A stretch of 64,000 bases of DNA, taken from contig UZAN01039825.1 in the NCBI GenBank assembly GCA_900618425.1, positions 29,865 to 93,864 of the forward strand, in the 5' to 3' direction. The notes under the pieces were generated by a model. It ran no database searches. It saw nothing but the letters and a program-made list of their open reading frames with translations, and was not told the DNA's origin. Shown one piece after another: positions 38,601 to 53,600 of this stretch. Both the position numbers and the translations under genes were made by a program. Within the stretch, counting starts at the first letter, position 1. Each line of letters opens with the position of its first letter. The stretch comes from Echinostoma caproni. Its lineage: Eukaryota; Platyhelminthes; Trematoda; Plagiorchiida; Echinostomatidae.

Positions 38601-41600
38601 TTTTCCTAACCACCTTGATGCTTCCACCTAATGTGGCAAAGTTTCAATGGTATCCACTGAAGAAATTTGCTCTGATATGCTACATGGATTCATGGTTCAT
38701 TCCAAACCTCGTTAATGCTCTTCAGACTGGTCCCTACCAAGTAGCCTGCAAGTAAAAATACCTGCATTATAAAAGTAATCCAGGTTTTTTGGTGGGGTAA
38801 GTTTCAGTAATAATATATTTGTGTAAGTTGCCTGGCATTTGGGTATCACGGACATATCTGCTGTTTGGATAGCCCCATGTCCCTTGCATTCTATGGGCTA
38901 GAATTAGCGGAGTCGCTTGTCGATGTTTACGAGTGCACACATTCAAAGTTGGTAGGTCTAGGTGTAACACAAATAAGCTTTGGAATATTGTAGTGTTCAA
39001 ATCGGAATCAGTATAACCTCAGGGTGCAGATCATGTTTTTCTTTAAAAATAGTAACGTACAACTTATCCTGTAGGCGTTCTATCTTCGTATAAGCTGATT
39101 TATTGCTATGGTAACTGACGAAGCAAGTGATGCTCTTAACTGAGTAGAATCTTCGTTTGTGCATTCCAATTTCAAAATGGGAACCGATATTATTAGACCT
39201 CTGACAAATTATACATCGAAGTGAATAACTAAGCACCCCTTCCGTGACTAAGATTTCACAACTGGTAAAGCAATTGCTTCTTCATCTACGTCTCATTTGG
39301 TCTTGATTGTTCCAGGCTCCCTGAGACCGGAGCGTCAATCGATATGCGAGTACTATCAACCTTAACTCGAGATGTACCCTGGACCTTATCAGGACGATCA
39401 ATTATGTAGGCACTTTTCTCCGTCCAAAATAACACATCTCTCAGCAATGGCTTATTCAGTAAATATTAATTTTACATTGGGATGTTATTTGCTACATAAC
39501 ATACAGTAACTGTTGTTTATTTTTTGAAGATATGATCGCTAATGTTCAAACGATTCAACGTAACATTTTATAATTAACAATAAAACGATTTCCGGGTGTA
39601 TTTACAAATTACCGGGTAATGCAATGATGCTTCTTCATAAATATGATGCTACTATTGGTCCGTTTTTGTGACTTGATTTTTAGCACCGAATGTCCAATGC
39701 GGGAGGTAAAATTCAGAAACGAAAGTTAGGGACGAAATGTTAAGACACTGATAATCTTAGTTTTGAGAAGACAAGTCGGTGAGCAAACATTTGTTTTAGG
39801 ATAGTCCTAATCATGCTCTCACATGCCATATAGTGGAAAAAGGCTTACATAACGATCACAGTCATTGACTCAATTTAAGGTCACTGATCAGAGGTAGATG
39901 ATGAAGAATGTGTGTGGTAGAACGTTTACTGTTTTAACTAGTTAATTATTTCTCACAATGTTAAAATGGCAATATTTAATCTTCAGTTTTGCGACACATT
40001 TTTCCGGTCATTAGTATTGAGGTCATATGAAAACGAACCCAACGTCATAAACAATTGCTGACTAAGAATAGTTGAGGTTAAAATGAATCCACTCGCCTGG
40101 GCTTGCGTTGAAGGAAGGGTGGGGATTGTATTGGTGTGGTGCTGGTGCTGGTGTCGGTGGTTGTTGGAGGGTGTGAAATTCTTCGTAGAAGAAAGTACCA
40201 TTTGAGCGAAGGCAATGTGTCAAGACACGCTCATAAACTNCAGGTGGTTATTTTGCATTTTGGTTCAAGTTAAACATAAGTATTTTGCAATCTAAGGATC
40301 ACAATTCATTTCATCTGGGGCATCTGGGGCGATCAGATGAAAGTTAAATTTGTTGTGAAAAACTACGATGATTGATTAAAAGAATGTACACGAGTTCAAA
40401 AGTAATGAAAATGCAAGCATCAACAGTTGAAATATACCATTTTAGGTAAAAATGAAACTTGACTTGATAGCGACTTATGTTAACATTTGTGGATGACGAT
40501 CTCTTTATGACGCTTTATGCATTCCGTATACGCTAACTTCCTAAAATCCTTACAAGCGCCTAAATCTTCAGTTATCGCAAGGTCCACTTGCTAGCGTTCA
40601 GCAACTTGTGCAGTGATTCCTAGAACGCATTTCTGCCACTCCCTTTTATGTCAAAATAATGCCGTGATACTGTGGTGTTGTCATGTTGCATAGTGATATG
40701 CTAGGGGATGAGCGACCGAAATCATATGAGGTAGGATGAATAAAACAATGGACAGTGTGTTCGTTGAATAGGTTCCTGGGTAGACTGAGTATCCCGGGAT
40801 TTAAGCAAGTGGCCCAAACAACTGAATCGAAATACTGTTCAGGGATAATTGGAAAATTGGATTCACTAAGTAGAGGTCGGTCTGCTAGACATTGTCGACT
40901 AGGTTAATTACTGCCGCTAGGCTAGAACTAAGAGACACCCCTCCCCAAGTTTTCGTCTGTAAAGCATTGAATTAAAATTCGTAATGATATCAGCTGGTAC
41001 GGTATCAGTTATGGTCCTATTCCCTCTGACTATGACATGTTTGTGGTGATAGTTGATCTGAACAAGACTTGATGAGAATCCATTGCCATTTCCACCAACT
41101 GAATATGCTTTTGGTTATGTTGATGATTTCAAACCGATAGCTTTGTATGTCGGATGATACAAAATGCATCCTCTGTTCCAGTCGTGCCATCATCGAGCTC
41201 TCACATTTTGTCATTTATCACTCGTGATCGAACAGAGTGTGCTTGATTGATTATCTACATGCAACAGAAGTTATGTGCTACTGTTATTGTTTTGTGTTGT
41301 GTCCATGTTGAGTTTCTGTTAAAGATGTCAAATACAATCTCACAACGACTTGAACTGGCTTCTAGTGTTCACAAATTAAGAATTATGCATGGCTTCATTA
41401 GAAGGTAACAGAAATAATTCCCTCGATTATTTGGCCTGAACGTGTTTATTTAAGTGGTAATATTTGTCGAACAGCTATTGCTATTTCTAACCATTGTTAA
41501 CCAGGACAAGATACAGAGTCTTTGGAAACCCTCGCGAATAATATTTTTCAATGTTAGGGATAAGTCNGTCAGCATCACACTTAATCCCAAGAAAGGTTTA

Positions 41601-44600
41601 AAATTGTATCCTATAAAATGTGCTTTTACCGCCCTCAGAGCACTTGAGGTAGTTTACGACGGTTTCCCACAGAGGATCATAAGCAGTCGCAATCAAGTTG
41701 CCTGATATAGCAAACGGTCCGCTGTTGATGCTGTACCTTCCTAGATGCATTGTATTCTGTAATCGCTTGATGATAAGTGNTACAGCAATATGTTTAGAGG
41801 TGATGCTAGAGATCAGCATCTTTCTCTTTCCACAAACCATGAAGTCCGTTCAACTACCGTTGTCCACTGGATTAATGTTATTCATTTGGGAAACAGTTTA
41901 CTCAGCTATAGCAAAGTCTCTTCAACTTTGACTAACCAAGTTAGCTTTCTTCTGGGTTCCATTTTGTTTATCTTTTTTCTTTGTAGATGCCTACGTTTTG
42001 GCTCCATGCCTCCGCAGTGATTTTAATGGTTCATTACAAAAGAGATATATATTTGACATCTGGATCAGAGATATACTAATGTTTCGAATTCCAGAATAAA
42101 CTCATAACAAGATTGTAACACAAATCCAAAGGTGAAAGACTATTTTTGAATGATTCATAATACTGCCAGTACAAAGCATATAAGGGTTTGTTGTTGGTAG
42201 AGACATATTTCCAGGCTGAGTGGAAAGATCGTTCGGGATAGTGAGAGGTGAGCAGTTGGTCCTGTAAGTCCGTGTTTCGTGAAATTGATTGCGATTGGAG
42301 TTTTAGTGTTAGTGTTATTGTTGATCAGCTTGGTCGCAAGTTGAATAACAAATAATATATGGACCCTGCCTTTCTCGTTAACCTAATCCTGCAAAAAAGC
42401 TGTTTGTGATCAACATATATTAGTCCAAAATTAACCCTATTGCCATCGTTCCGTTTTATCTTAATCGTGCTTTCCTCGAGGTTCATTGGCATCTCTCAGA
42501 CTTCGCAATGTTCATAATGATTGGTGCATTCATTTACGTGGCCTAGTAAGGGGTAAAACATCTCGCTCTCTCACAACATCCACAACTCCTACCTCTTCAC
42601 TCAATCTGCAACCGCAAATGTTGTTACGATCTAAAAAAGTCAAGCATCCGTTGATGATTTCAAGTGATTTCTGTGCCGTTCATTTGAGTAGTGAAAACTT
42701 ATTCCTGGATAATTAGACCACAGATGGAAACGCCTGCCTGTTGATTAAGCTTAGACCAGCGCCACTTCCCACAACCTACTACTGGGGTGAGATTATTTTT
42801 GGGCCAACAACCCTGATCAATGTTTGAGCCGTTCTCACCGTTCGCATAGTCTGGTGTGTCTTAGAAATCATACAGTGAGTCTGTTGCCTCAACTTCTCTG
42901 CAAAGATAAGTTAACTCTCACTACTCTCGGCTTCGTGTATAGAAGTGTCTCGGCACAAGAGTTATCTCCATTTTTGAAGCTGTATATGCCTGAAGCATAG
43001 GAAAAAAGTGCTGCTGTGCACTTTATTGTGATAAAAATAATGCCGATCTTCCCGTTTTTGTGAGGGGCCAATCGGTCTCCATGAAGGCTTGTCAAAACCA
43101 ATGAAATAAACGACACCGTTCTTTAAGTTGGTAATTGTAAGTATACAGACTGAGTGCGATTGAACCAAGATTTGCAAATTGGCGTGCGTACGTATTATTT
43201 GATTCTGTCTTTGAACAGTGTGTAATGTTACTCCTGTTCCTGGCATACACACTTAGTAACTAACTATTTAGTTCTAGTGTTCATTATCGATAACCCTTCT
43301 TCAGTGTGCACTGCCAGGGCCATTTCCAAGCTACGACAGTTTTGTTGTATCGTGAAGGATGTTGTAATGGCATTAGTAAACGTACAGTTTGCTACTCACT
43401 GCCGCTTTGGAATGATGCATCGGCTTCAAGCGCTTTTAATTATCGGTTAATGCAATAATAAATTCATACTTTGAAAAGTGGTGCTTGTATGAAAGTGCGG
43501 TATTAGCAATATTCGCTAGCTGTTCGCTTGATCAGACTAATTTTTGTATATTTCGACCTTGTTAGTTATTAATTTCCTGAAACATATTGAATATAGTTTC
43601 TTAATTTAAAGCTCCAGGATTGCTATCGGTAATGTCAATTGGCTTGTAACTTTGTATACGGCTTTCAGAAGCTAATCGTTGAATTGCTGTCCTGTAGTTA
43701 CATTTCTGCCAAATTCCAAAGAACATAAAACGTGTATATATGCATTGTATCCGTTAGACTCTGATTGGTAACAGAAGGATCAAAAGCTACTGCAAGACTC
43801 GGAACATCTGAGGATCAAAACGGAGATTATTGCAAACATGCTGCCACAATGTATTCAATTTACGTTTTTAATCCAACTCATTTTATTTTCCTCTTGGTGA
43901 AGTTTCTCAACTGACTTAGCAGTCCCTCCCTTTAAGTGTTTCTATTTCTTCTTACGGCAATCTTGTATTGTCTTTACAGTAAATGTTGCCGAAAAGAATG
44001 TTCATTTATCCATGAAGGCAGAATTCGTTTCTGTTTCGTTGTTTATTCTATCATTTGTTTTCTTTGAAACGCCACATTTGAACAAACGATAAAACGTATA
44101 CTTTCCGTTTGAGGATTCTGAAATTTGCAAAGCACCACGATATAATCCTCGAGTAGAGAAAAATAAAAACTATTTGTTTTAATTATAAACGGGTTATTTC
44201 GCCGTTTGAAATAGTTCAAATGAAATGAAAATGTACCCTCAGAGAGAACTCAGTGTGCGTAATTCACAATAATAATACAGAATACAATCAGTGAAATACT
44301 TGATTCATGGCATGAATCCCAAAGAATAATTTGAAGGTTATGTGAAACACGGTGTTAGTCTTCAAACACTAGCTGGACGGATATATTTAGTCTGAATCAA
44401 AACTGTAAGTCTTAAATAGCTAAGCGTCACTATTTCTTGGGTCTTCCTGTTCGAATGGTTTTGTTCTTCAATATCTTCATGAAGAATAAGAGTTTATTGA
44501 TAGGTCACGCAAACGTGAAATAATTCTATAAGGAAAACCTGGAGGAATATTGTGCTCATCCTTTTTTATTCCTACCAAGCATACCTGCTTGCTTCTACTC

Positions 44601-47600
44601 AATATGGGAAGTAAGATTTTGCTCGAACCTCAGTTTCCTCATGCATTCTGATCGTGCTACTTCGATTTGTCACTATTTTTGTTCATTGCTGCAATAAAAT
44701 CATTTCATTTTACGCCAAATTTGTAGAACTTTCTCAGACACACAGAACAGCATTGTGGAAACTTTAATCTACTCCATCTTTTCACCCCTTAAAACAGAAA
44801 GAATACTTAATGCTTGTGGAGCAATGCATGAATTTTGCCTGTGAAATGATGGATCTGTGCCGTGGGACGCAAGAGGTCGAGGCAGTCATCTCGGACTTTC
44901 TAGAGGATGGGACCAATATCCGAGATCCCCTGGGTCGGTTACGGCTTGCAATCCGTTTCGAGGAGAAAAAGGTGATTGTTGTGCTTCGAAGTCACAATTG
45001 TTTGATTTTGTGTTTCATTTATTCTAAACATTGAATGTCAATCATAAATTATGCAAACCCCGGAATTATATAGGTGAACAAAATTTTTAAATCATTTTTA
45101 AATATTTATCCATGGACTAGAGGCTGACAAATAGCTGACATTGTATAAACCAGAAGAAAACGTGATGACGATATAATAATATTAAAAAACATAACACAAC
45201 TGTGAAACGGCGGATTACTTACTGTTATCCGGCACATATATCATTTCTCCGGATGTTCAAATAAATGGCTTGGTAGCCCAGAAAGCGACAAATTCCGGAT
45301 TTGGAGTTTCATACTCTGCAAGCATTTAATGCTATCATAACCACTGATACCTACTCAGTTCCAACACATTTGTACACTTTCTTTATCAGATTGAATTATT
45401 CAACATCGCTGTTTATATATCCTGTGAGATATCCACACATAGAGCTCGATAAGGTAATTGAATAGCACGATACCATGTCTGGTGAGGGTAAGCATTCTGA
45501 TGCTCACGTTATTTTATTTCGATAACATGCTATGTAAACCCATGTGTGTTGGCAAACAACCATTTTCACTGATGCGTTAAACTAGTTTAATGTCGGTCAT
45601 TTCTTCTACCGGTCCAGGTCAATCTGAGGGATTGAAATGAGCTAACAACTGGCACGAACCTTTGCCAACTGGCCGTTATTAGATTTTCTTCCTGACGCAG
45701 GATGCGAAAATAGTTTAATCCGGCTTCAAACATTGATACTTACGATTATGATCCGTCAAACGAGGGAATAAAATACTTAGTAAACTGAAATTGTGATCAG
45801 ATGCCAATATTACACTGAATATTGTATTAATTTACTTAATATATAAAATATATCGAGTCATAAAAGCAGTGTTTAACAAGTGTCATAAAAAATAACCAAA
45901 TTTCGCATCCTATCTAAACACCATTTGAATAGTTTGCAGTTGATGAGAAACTAGATCACTGGACAAAATGGATGTGAGGAAATCTCACTAATCACTGCAG
46001 TTGTAAAGTACATCACCGATCACCGAATCAATTCGGTTTAAATGACATCCTTGTTGGAATACTTCTCCCAAACCATAATTAAGTGTTGTTGAAAATAAAA
46101 CGACCGGAAAACTGTTCTTAGTTGCCAATTGCTGAATAAAAGATTTTAGTGGGCCAAAAGCAGCGTACAACTTTTCAGCTAAAAACTCGTCTCGAGAAAA
46201 ATAACACTGGATGTCTAACCAAAGCATTAAAATATTAGATGAACAAACGAATCAAGTTACCGAAGTCTGTCTTGACCGACAAGAAAACCATAAATTGGAA
46301 CTTCAGAATCGCTTGTTACTTCAGTTCACTGGTTACCATGTTAGGTATTTTGTTCTCAAACGTTTCTTCGCATTCCGAGGTGACATATTTGGTGCTAGAT
46401 ATACCTCCGTGTCGTGCTTCGTTTTGTTCAAATATCTACCTTCTTCCTCGACCCATTCGCCCAATAACCCAATTCTTCTCATGTTAGTTTTCTGATGAAC
46501 TTTCACGAAGAATTGGCCAGCATTTTATCTCAAATCCGTTTCCCTGCCACCACGTGACTATTTTTTTAATTGCCTCACGTTATCCTTGAATTCAGTCAAT
46601 TTACACTTAGAGAACCAATTGCTAACTACTCTGTAAATGCTGAGTACTGAAATTTAAAAACAGGCTTTGATTGGCGTATGACATTATGTTGCCATGGTAA
46701 AAGTACGAGGTGACAGAGAAAACTTTATCACGCCTCATGTTTTGTATAGCTCATTCCATTGAAGCAACNNNNTAACAACTACGAATTATTGAATAAGATA
46801 ACACATCAATCAACTTCTATGAGTGCGATTGTATGGTTTGAGTCATTTGGCGAAAGAATGAGGCGCTCTATGTCATTAACAAATTCTCTGTATAAACCAA
46901 CTTATGAATGATTGTTACCCTGTTCCGTCAGTTGAATTCATTTTTGAACCAAATAGCCGATAGCAAACAAATATTGAATTCTACTTAGCCTGATATTCCG
47001 GAAGAGGAGCTTTAGTAAGTGTATGGAATGATCGTGAATACCTCCACTTTCTAATGGGGAACGATCAAAATTTCTTATACACACAGTCGAAAATGATCAA
47101 AGTTGTAATGATTCGGAAGAAAATCAGCTCAAAGTAGGGTGAGTAGTATCTTGGGCAGTCTAACTTGATTTCTATCATGATTGCGTTCAGTCAACGTACG
47201 CGTTCTGTGGTAAGTGAAAAGTACGTCTCCCCTCTTTCTTGAGGTAAGCTGCTACTGAGACCAAGGACGGGACAGATAGGTAGAGCGCACGCATGAATGG
47301 ATGTGAAATACTCGACTGAGTATACTCGTCTCGACATTCACCGAAGCATTATTTCATTCCCGACGTCTCTGTCATTCACAAACCGTTATTAAGGCCACTT
47401 GAGGTAGTTGTTCTACGGATTAATCCGTGCTCCCCTCAGGTTGATTGAATTATACCATGCAATTTTCCGTGAGTACCAATTATCGTTTAATAAGAACAAA
47501 ACGTGGTCCTAATAAGCCGCATAGGAATTGCAGTAAATGAGTAGATATTGATAAAGTGGTGTAAAATCTTCAAATGAAAGGGTTACTGATACGCGATAAA

Positions 47601-50600
47601 TCATTACTTCTTTTGTTCATTCTTATAAGATCTTCTTGATCTTGAAGCTTGGCTATAAGCTTTCTCTTTCTTAACCGATCAGCACTGCAATGATTTCTCT
47701 AGTAATTCAATTGACAACACAACCCAGCAATGTATGGATGATGTATCAGCTTAAACAGCGAACAATGACGCATAGAAAGGAAGATGCTATTCTAACACAT
47801 GACTTCCAGGCCGGTTAGAAATCGAGTGCATCCTTATTCGTTTTACCAGTGAAATTGGTCGATTCGTTTCACGATCAGAGTATGCACATTTTGGTTGGTT
47901 TAGTTGCGCTCATGAACAATGTTGATCAATCAGAATTTGAACTATAGCGGTTCCTGAGCATTATCCAGATACTTTTTGTCAACGGAGAACTGAAAAATTA
48001 TCAAAATGCCATATTCAATCAAGTAGACACTACTTGCCACAGAAAACATTAATTTCGGAAACGTGAATACATCGAGTGCTGTCGGTGGGATATATCAAAG
48101 CAAAACAACTCTTGTTGCAGGGGGCATCTATTTCAATGTTGCTGATAACTCTCGGTGTTTCAGATGCAACCGGTCTAAATTATCGGCAGCTTTAAATGAG
48201 GGTTTGAGGGCACTCTTAAAATAACTTGGCTCCGGTTTCTGGATAACAGTGATTCTGGTGCATTGGTTTTCATCAAACTTGCGCTACACCGTGACCTTCG
48301 TCAAACCACTTACTTTGTATACCCAGCCTTCTGGGGCTTAGTCATGTGAATGAATATGCCCTAACCCCATAAAGAACACGTGTCTGTCATAGCATGCACT
48401 TGTGTTCTTTCCTCTGTTATTCGAATCCATTATCAAAGTAAAATTATCGAATTCAATTTAACCACTGTCCCGTCAGTTGTAAAATAACAAAACCTCAGAA
48501 GAAAAACTCACTACACTTCATATATAACAAGGATTTACCGCAAGTACATAGCTATTTTAAGTTCATTTTGTTAACTCCTTGTGCGCTCTCCAATATTTTT
48601 TAAGCACTCGAGTTAGTCATTTTATTCATGAGGTTCAAGAATTTGCAATCTAATGGAATTTTACAGTGTCTTCTACTCCATGCGTTACGCTGGCCATTGA
48701 AGATCACTGTTCAAGATAGATACCATACAAATGTGAAAAATTATATATATAATGCAACCTAAAACATATCTGTGACCGACCGCGCATGAGATCTAAACTT
48801 ATTCTCAGAGAAGTATGTTTTTGTTGAACGCTATTCAAAAGTAACAGTCTTCAAAAATTCGCCCCATCAGTGCAAAAAAACTAACGCTATAGAGTGTCAC
48901 ATACGGGGTCCAACGAAATGGCGCTCGGTACTTACTTCCTAACCAACTCATGATACGGTGTGTAACTTTAAGCTATAGAAACAATAAAATATCGTATCTT
49001 ATGAAGTCACGATTCACTGAATGAATTCGTGAAACTGCTCAGCGAAATTGTTTTGATGAAAATATTTTGATTTGGAAAAACCAAAGGAAACAACGCTTTG
49101 TAATATACAATCTTTATCCCCGTGTTTAAAGTACTGTCTTTATGGTAGATACTGGCTGATGACGAATTCCAATGGTGGTATGTCATGTTATCATACCGCT
49201 TTTTCTAAACATCTCACAGTATTTATTTGACCAGAGCCACACTTCAGAAAATTGATTGAACTTTTATTAAAAATTGATTAAATTGGCGGTAGATTCAGAA
49301 ATAGACATCCGGTTTAAAATTAACTGAAAATAGTTCGTCTCACCTCATACTCACCTGCGGCGGTTAGAACCATACCAACGAACTAAGGAAGTTTGGCTGA
49401 GAAAATGACAAGGTAGAAAGGGTTTTTTTACTAATACGAATACCAATAATACACTGCAAAAATTATGAAAAAAATGTTTATAAAATATTTAGCTACATTT
49501 TTATTTGGATAAGTTGTGACTATATTTTTTCTTTGCATAAGTGAATTTGGCACTCACCCGTCGGAATTTATGAAATGGCAGAAAACTTGACCAAGTTTGC
49601 CGCTGACAACAATAGATTTCACCAACTCGGCGGTATTATACACATTAATGATAGTCGGAGCCGTGATATGATGAGAAACTCCAGTTGAAAAACTAGCACC
49701 TTTTACTGATTGTGTTCTACACCCATCCAGTAGCAAATATTTTCATTGTTGCGAAATTCTTCAATTGTCAACTGCATCAACAAATTTTATCACTACGTTT
49801 CTTGTCCAACGCCTCACCCTCTGTTTCAGTTTGTCGCTCATCCAAACTGTCAGCAATACCTCACAAGTATTTGGTACGGTTCCGAAACAGCCTTTCTACA
49901 ATCCTGGTCGCTCATACGCAAAATTGGCCTTTCTCTAGCAGCAACACCCTTGCTTCCACTGCTCTGCATCATGTACATACTCTTCCCTACATCCAATGTG
50001 AGTTTCCGGTTCCTCATACCACACATACACACGCATACTACCTTGCTCATTTTCTACGGATGTAGCTTCATGCGCGATACTCATGATCGATGCAAAGTTC
50101 GTTTTTCTCACGTATTATATGGTTGTTTAATTTGAAAAAAGACAGTTGTGTTCTGTGACAGATTACACTAAACTGGTCTTCATTAGTGGTTCTACTGATG
50201 CGAGTTTCTCATCGGATTCGATAGTTATGTGCACGGGTATTTATATTTGAGTCTTCTTTGTCTAAAACAATAAGATCGAAACAGATCCACTGGCAATATA
50301 GAGAAATAAATAAAGAAAAACAATACACAAAACGAAACGTTTGGTCGAAAGGCCCAAAGTTTACTATCGAATAAATATAATTCCGCCCCTATTAAATTTT
50401 TTACTGCAAATTCCCAATCACCGTTTTGTCAGTTCATGCAAACTGACAGCGTGTGTATCCAGGTATTGACGAACCTCGTGCAACGCCCCCCCCCCAGACA
50501 CTTTCATCACATTTGTTCCTCCCAACGCATAGTGTTCCGAGCCTCATTCGAGGGATTGAGTAGTATATTGTCCCACATCAGACGCAATATATTTACACTA

Positions 50601-53600
50601 ACATCCACAAATTTCGTTGCTTCTATTAGTCCAATGTCATTCAAATTTTCGATTTCTAGATTTCGACTGCCGTTTCTGGTACATTATTTGTAAAATAACA
50701 ATACTTTAGTACAGTAAAAACCAATGAAATTTATTTATGAAGGGACTCAGGCAGGTACTATACTACAACTTTTGTTTTGTTATACTTCCCCTTCTTTCGT
50801 TTTCGAGCACTAAAACTAGTTGCTTTGCATGGAGTCCACCCAGATGACTATCAAGGAGCTTTTACCTTTTTGCTCTATCACATGCCTTACCCTGGCCACT
50901 GACAATCACTGTCGGGGTGGCTAACTTATCCTTATTTCTAACGCTGGGGACATTTTCCGATTACACTGAAATCCAAAGTGCTGGGTGGTAATGAAGGAAT
51001 TCCCTATTGGACGTGACCCATCCGGAAGTTGCATAAATGTAAAAACCAATATGTAATAAGGTCGTAATCTTTCTACCACAGACCTCAAATGAGATGCGAT
51101 ATTAAGTTTTATCCTGGCAAAGTAAAACGTTTGTGAATGCATTTCGAGAACAAGACATATCACGCTATCCAGAGTGGCACGTGCGGGAGACCAACAGCAA
51201 GGCGATCAGTATTTGCTTTCTATGCAACTCATAAGACTGGATGGATATTCACCTATTTTGGCAGTTTAAACGAACGTTTTGGAAAACTATTTCAATAGAT
51301 CAGTTTTCTCTGCCTGCGATATTGCTCATTAACCACCAGTGAGATAAACCCAAATCCAAATGGGTGTTTAATAACAAATTCACATCAAGTGACCTCAGCT
51401 TCAATCCCAATCGAGCCATAATTTTCCGAACAACAGCATGAGGAAATTGCGGCTAATCAGCCAGCGCTATCCTCCATACCAGTTGTTTATAATCTGTGCT
51501 AGCGCTGATTAACTTACCTTGATGTGATCGGTTTCTTGTTGGATTTGGTTTATGTCTTGCTGTAGAAATTCCGGTGATTGTTCAGTAAATTGGGTTTAAG
51601 TTCACATCAAAGCACTTGCACAATTCAGGGACCGAGTTATCGGATTTACGCGTCTCTTGAATAAGTTACCTCTCGGCTTCAACTAAACGGCAAAATCTCT
51701 TGGATGTTTTTTCCAGTGTGAACATGGTGACACTAAAATCGCATATTCATAAAAACGCACACTTCATGTTTAACTTTTGGAAGTCATTTCTTATGCTTCT
51801 TAGAATACATTTTAAGTCCCTTTCGGATCAGGGCTTTTGTATATGGTTTACAGCTATATAATCTAAAATTTATTTAACCTGGAAATTCTCATTGATTGGA
51901 TTATTTACTTTGCACCGAATGTAAAAGGATGGGGAATTTAGAATAAGTGCATTTATTATGATAAACACTCACATTAAACAGCAAACATTTGCTAAAAATA
52001 AAGAAATTCCATAGTACTTTACGTGAACTATTAGTTAATTCTGAATTGTAACTTTCGGACTATTACAAATTTTACCGCGACACTCAAGGTCATACAAATT
52101 CAAAAGTTGGTATGCGAGAACTAATAATTTCGGAGTGAGAGATGAAATTCAGACTAAACACCATTCACCAATGGCTATCAATATGCATATGTAATACTGA
52201 AAACTAAAAATCACTTCCAAAATGAGAACCATATTGCATGCGTTTGATCAATAACTGTATATATTAAATTCGACTTGAGTTTGTCTTTTACTCTTCTTAG
52301 AAATACTCATATGAACAAAGTTTATCTTGATAAATTCCTAGTAACTATTCCATAAAATCTGCACGACGCAGCATGATTTCACCAAGTTCATGAAAGCAGA
52401 TTTGCATCTGAATTGTTTGTCATCGTAGTGGAAGTTTTTTCTGTGTTGTCATTTGGTGGACGCACACTGACATTAGACCCTGTATCAGACACAGACCGAA
52501 ATTGGTCAACCGTTTGATGCACTTTATCGCTCAGATTGACATGCACTTGAGGAACAGACAGATAGACAGACAGATAGTACACTTCATCTCATTTTTATAA
52601 TAAATTACTGCTCATTGTATAACAGTGCTACTCCTTTCAAGTTTTTCAGCGAACTGCAACCGATCATTTTCCCTGATTTACGCCACTTCATGCCTACAAC
52701 TGATAAACCGCTTTTTCTTCCTACTTGACTGAGATCTCTCATGGATTTCGGTACCATGATTTGGTTTTTATCCTCGAGGAATAGACAATGACTGATCAAA
52801 ATGCACAGTATTCTCTTTTCCCACTTCTGATTTGCTTTCAGATTAGCATAGGCGTCTAAATTTCCACGTGGTGAACGTCCAACAGTGTACACTTCTGTTC
52901 ATTACAACAACAAGCGATCACCTGTGTCATTTGCCACCATTTTTAGTTATTCTACCAAGTCCAACAATCAATCGCGAGTCACAATAAGCTAGTAATACCT
53001 TCACTTTGCCCTTAGACTCAAAAGATTCATGCAAAAATTCTAGGGACCAAATTCCAACAGTTCGCTAAAAATATAAACCTGGAAGAACGGGGCTAAATTA
53101 CTTACCTCATGCGTGACACTGGTGTTAGCTAATAACACTTCCATCAGTTTACAGTTCACGTGCACTCATCGGGTGCATTATGAAATTTGACAAACTGGTT
53201 ACTGACTGTACACTCCCGCCCGCCCTTTGGTGGTCGAAAAATGTTTTGATATCAAGGTCAAACCTCTCATATTATCAATCACGCATCGGCGATTGAAAAA
53301 CCATTTGTACATCAACCTTCTCAGTATGTTGGTTATGGAGTGCTCTGTTGTCCAAAATCGAACTTTCATTTTATTAAATGCAGATTTCAATGTGTTTGAA
53401 TGCCGGTGTGTCCATCTACCCAGTTATCAGTACAATTTTCTAATTGCTTGAAATTTTTTAAGATTTTCGTGCAATCCACCAGGGTGAATTTCAGGAATCT
53501 TGTTTATATTTGAACACCGTTTGCATCTCTGCAAAGCACACTCACCCAGCTAAGCTACTAAAGTACACAAATTACTCTCTGATCTATTCTTAAATGGATG

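Larger units (their letters stand above)
25285..44797 (+). other. TRPC intron 3 (19,513 bp)
   Basis: Bounded by GTAAGA and TTAAAACAG. It contains a dispersed repeat (27600-27965), three Penelope relics (29620-30440, 34504-35720, 37850-38350) and a 900-bp gap. Unrecognised open frames of 80-100 codons at 27294-27575, 28211-28447 (-), 31445-31735, 33164-33394 (-), 36602-36898 (-), 37069-37335 and 42486-42716 show no motif. The stretches 25285-27599, 30441-34503, 35721-37849 and 38351-44797 otherwise hold nothing I recognise. Confidence 0.75.

Noticed and set aside
41888..41908. GGGAAACAGTTTACTCAGCT similar to part of the ribozyme SINE
   Set aside because: The match is only about 21 bases, with no A/B box, ribozyme core or unit boundary nearby. 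It could be a tiny relic but cannot be supported.
52605..52892. Minus-strand frame with a GLSVVGMKWRKSGKM segment like an RTE-type LINE
   Set aside because: The similarity is to a weak motif only. No YADD or VPQG block was found around it.
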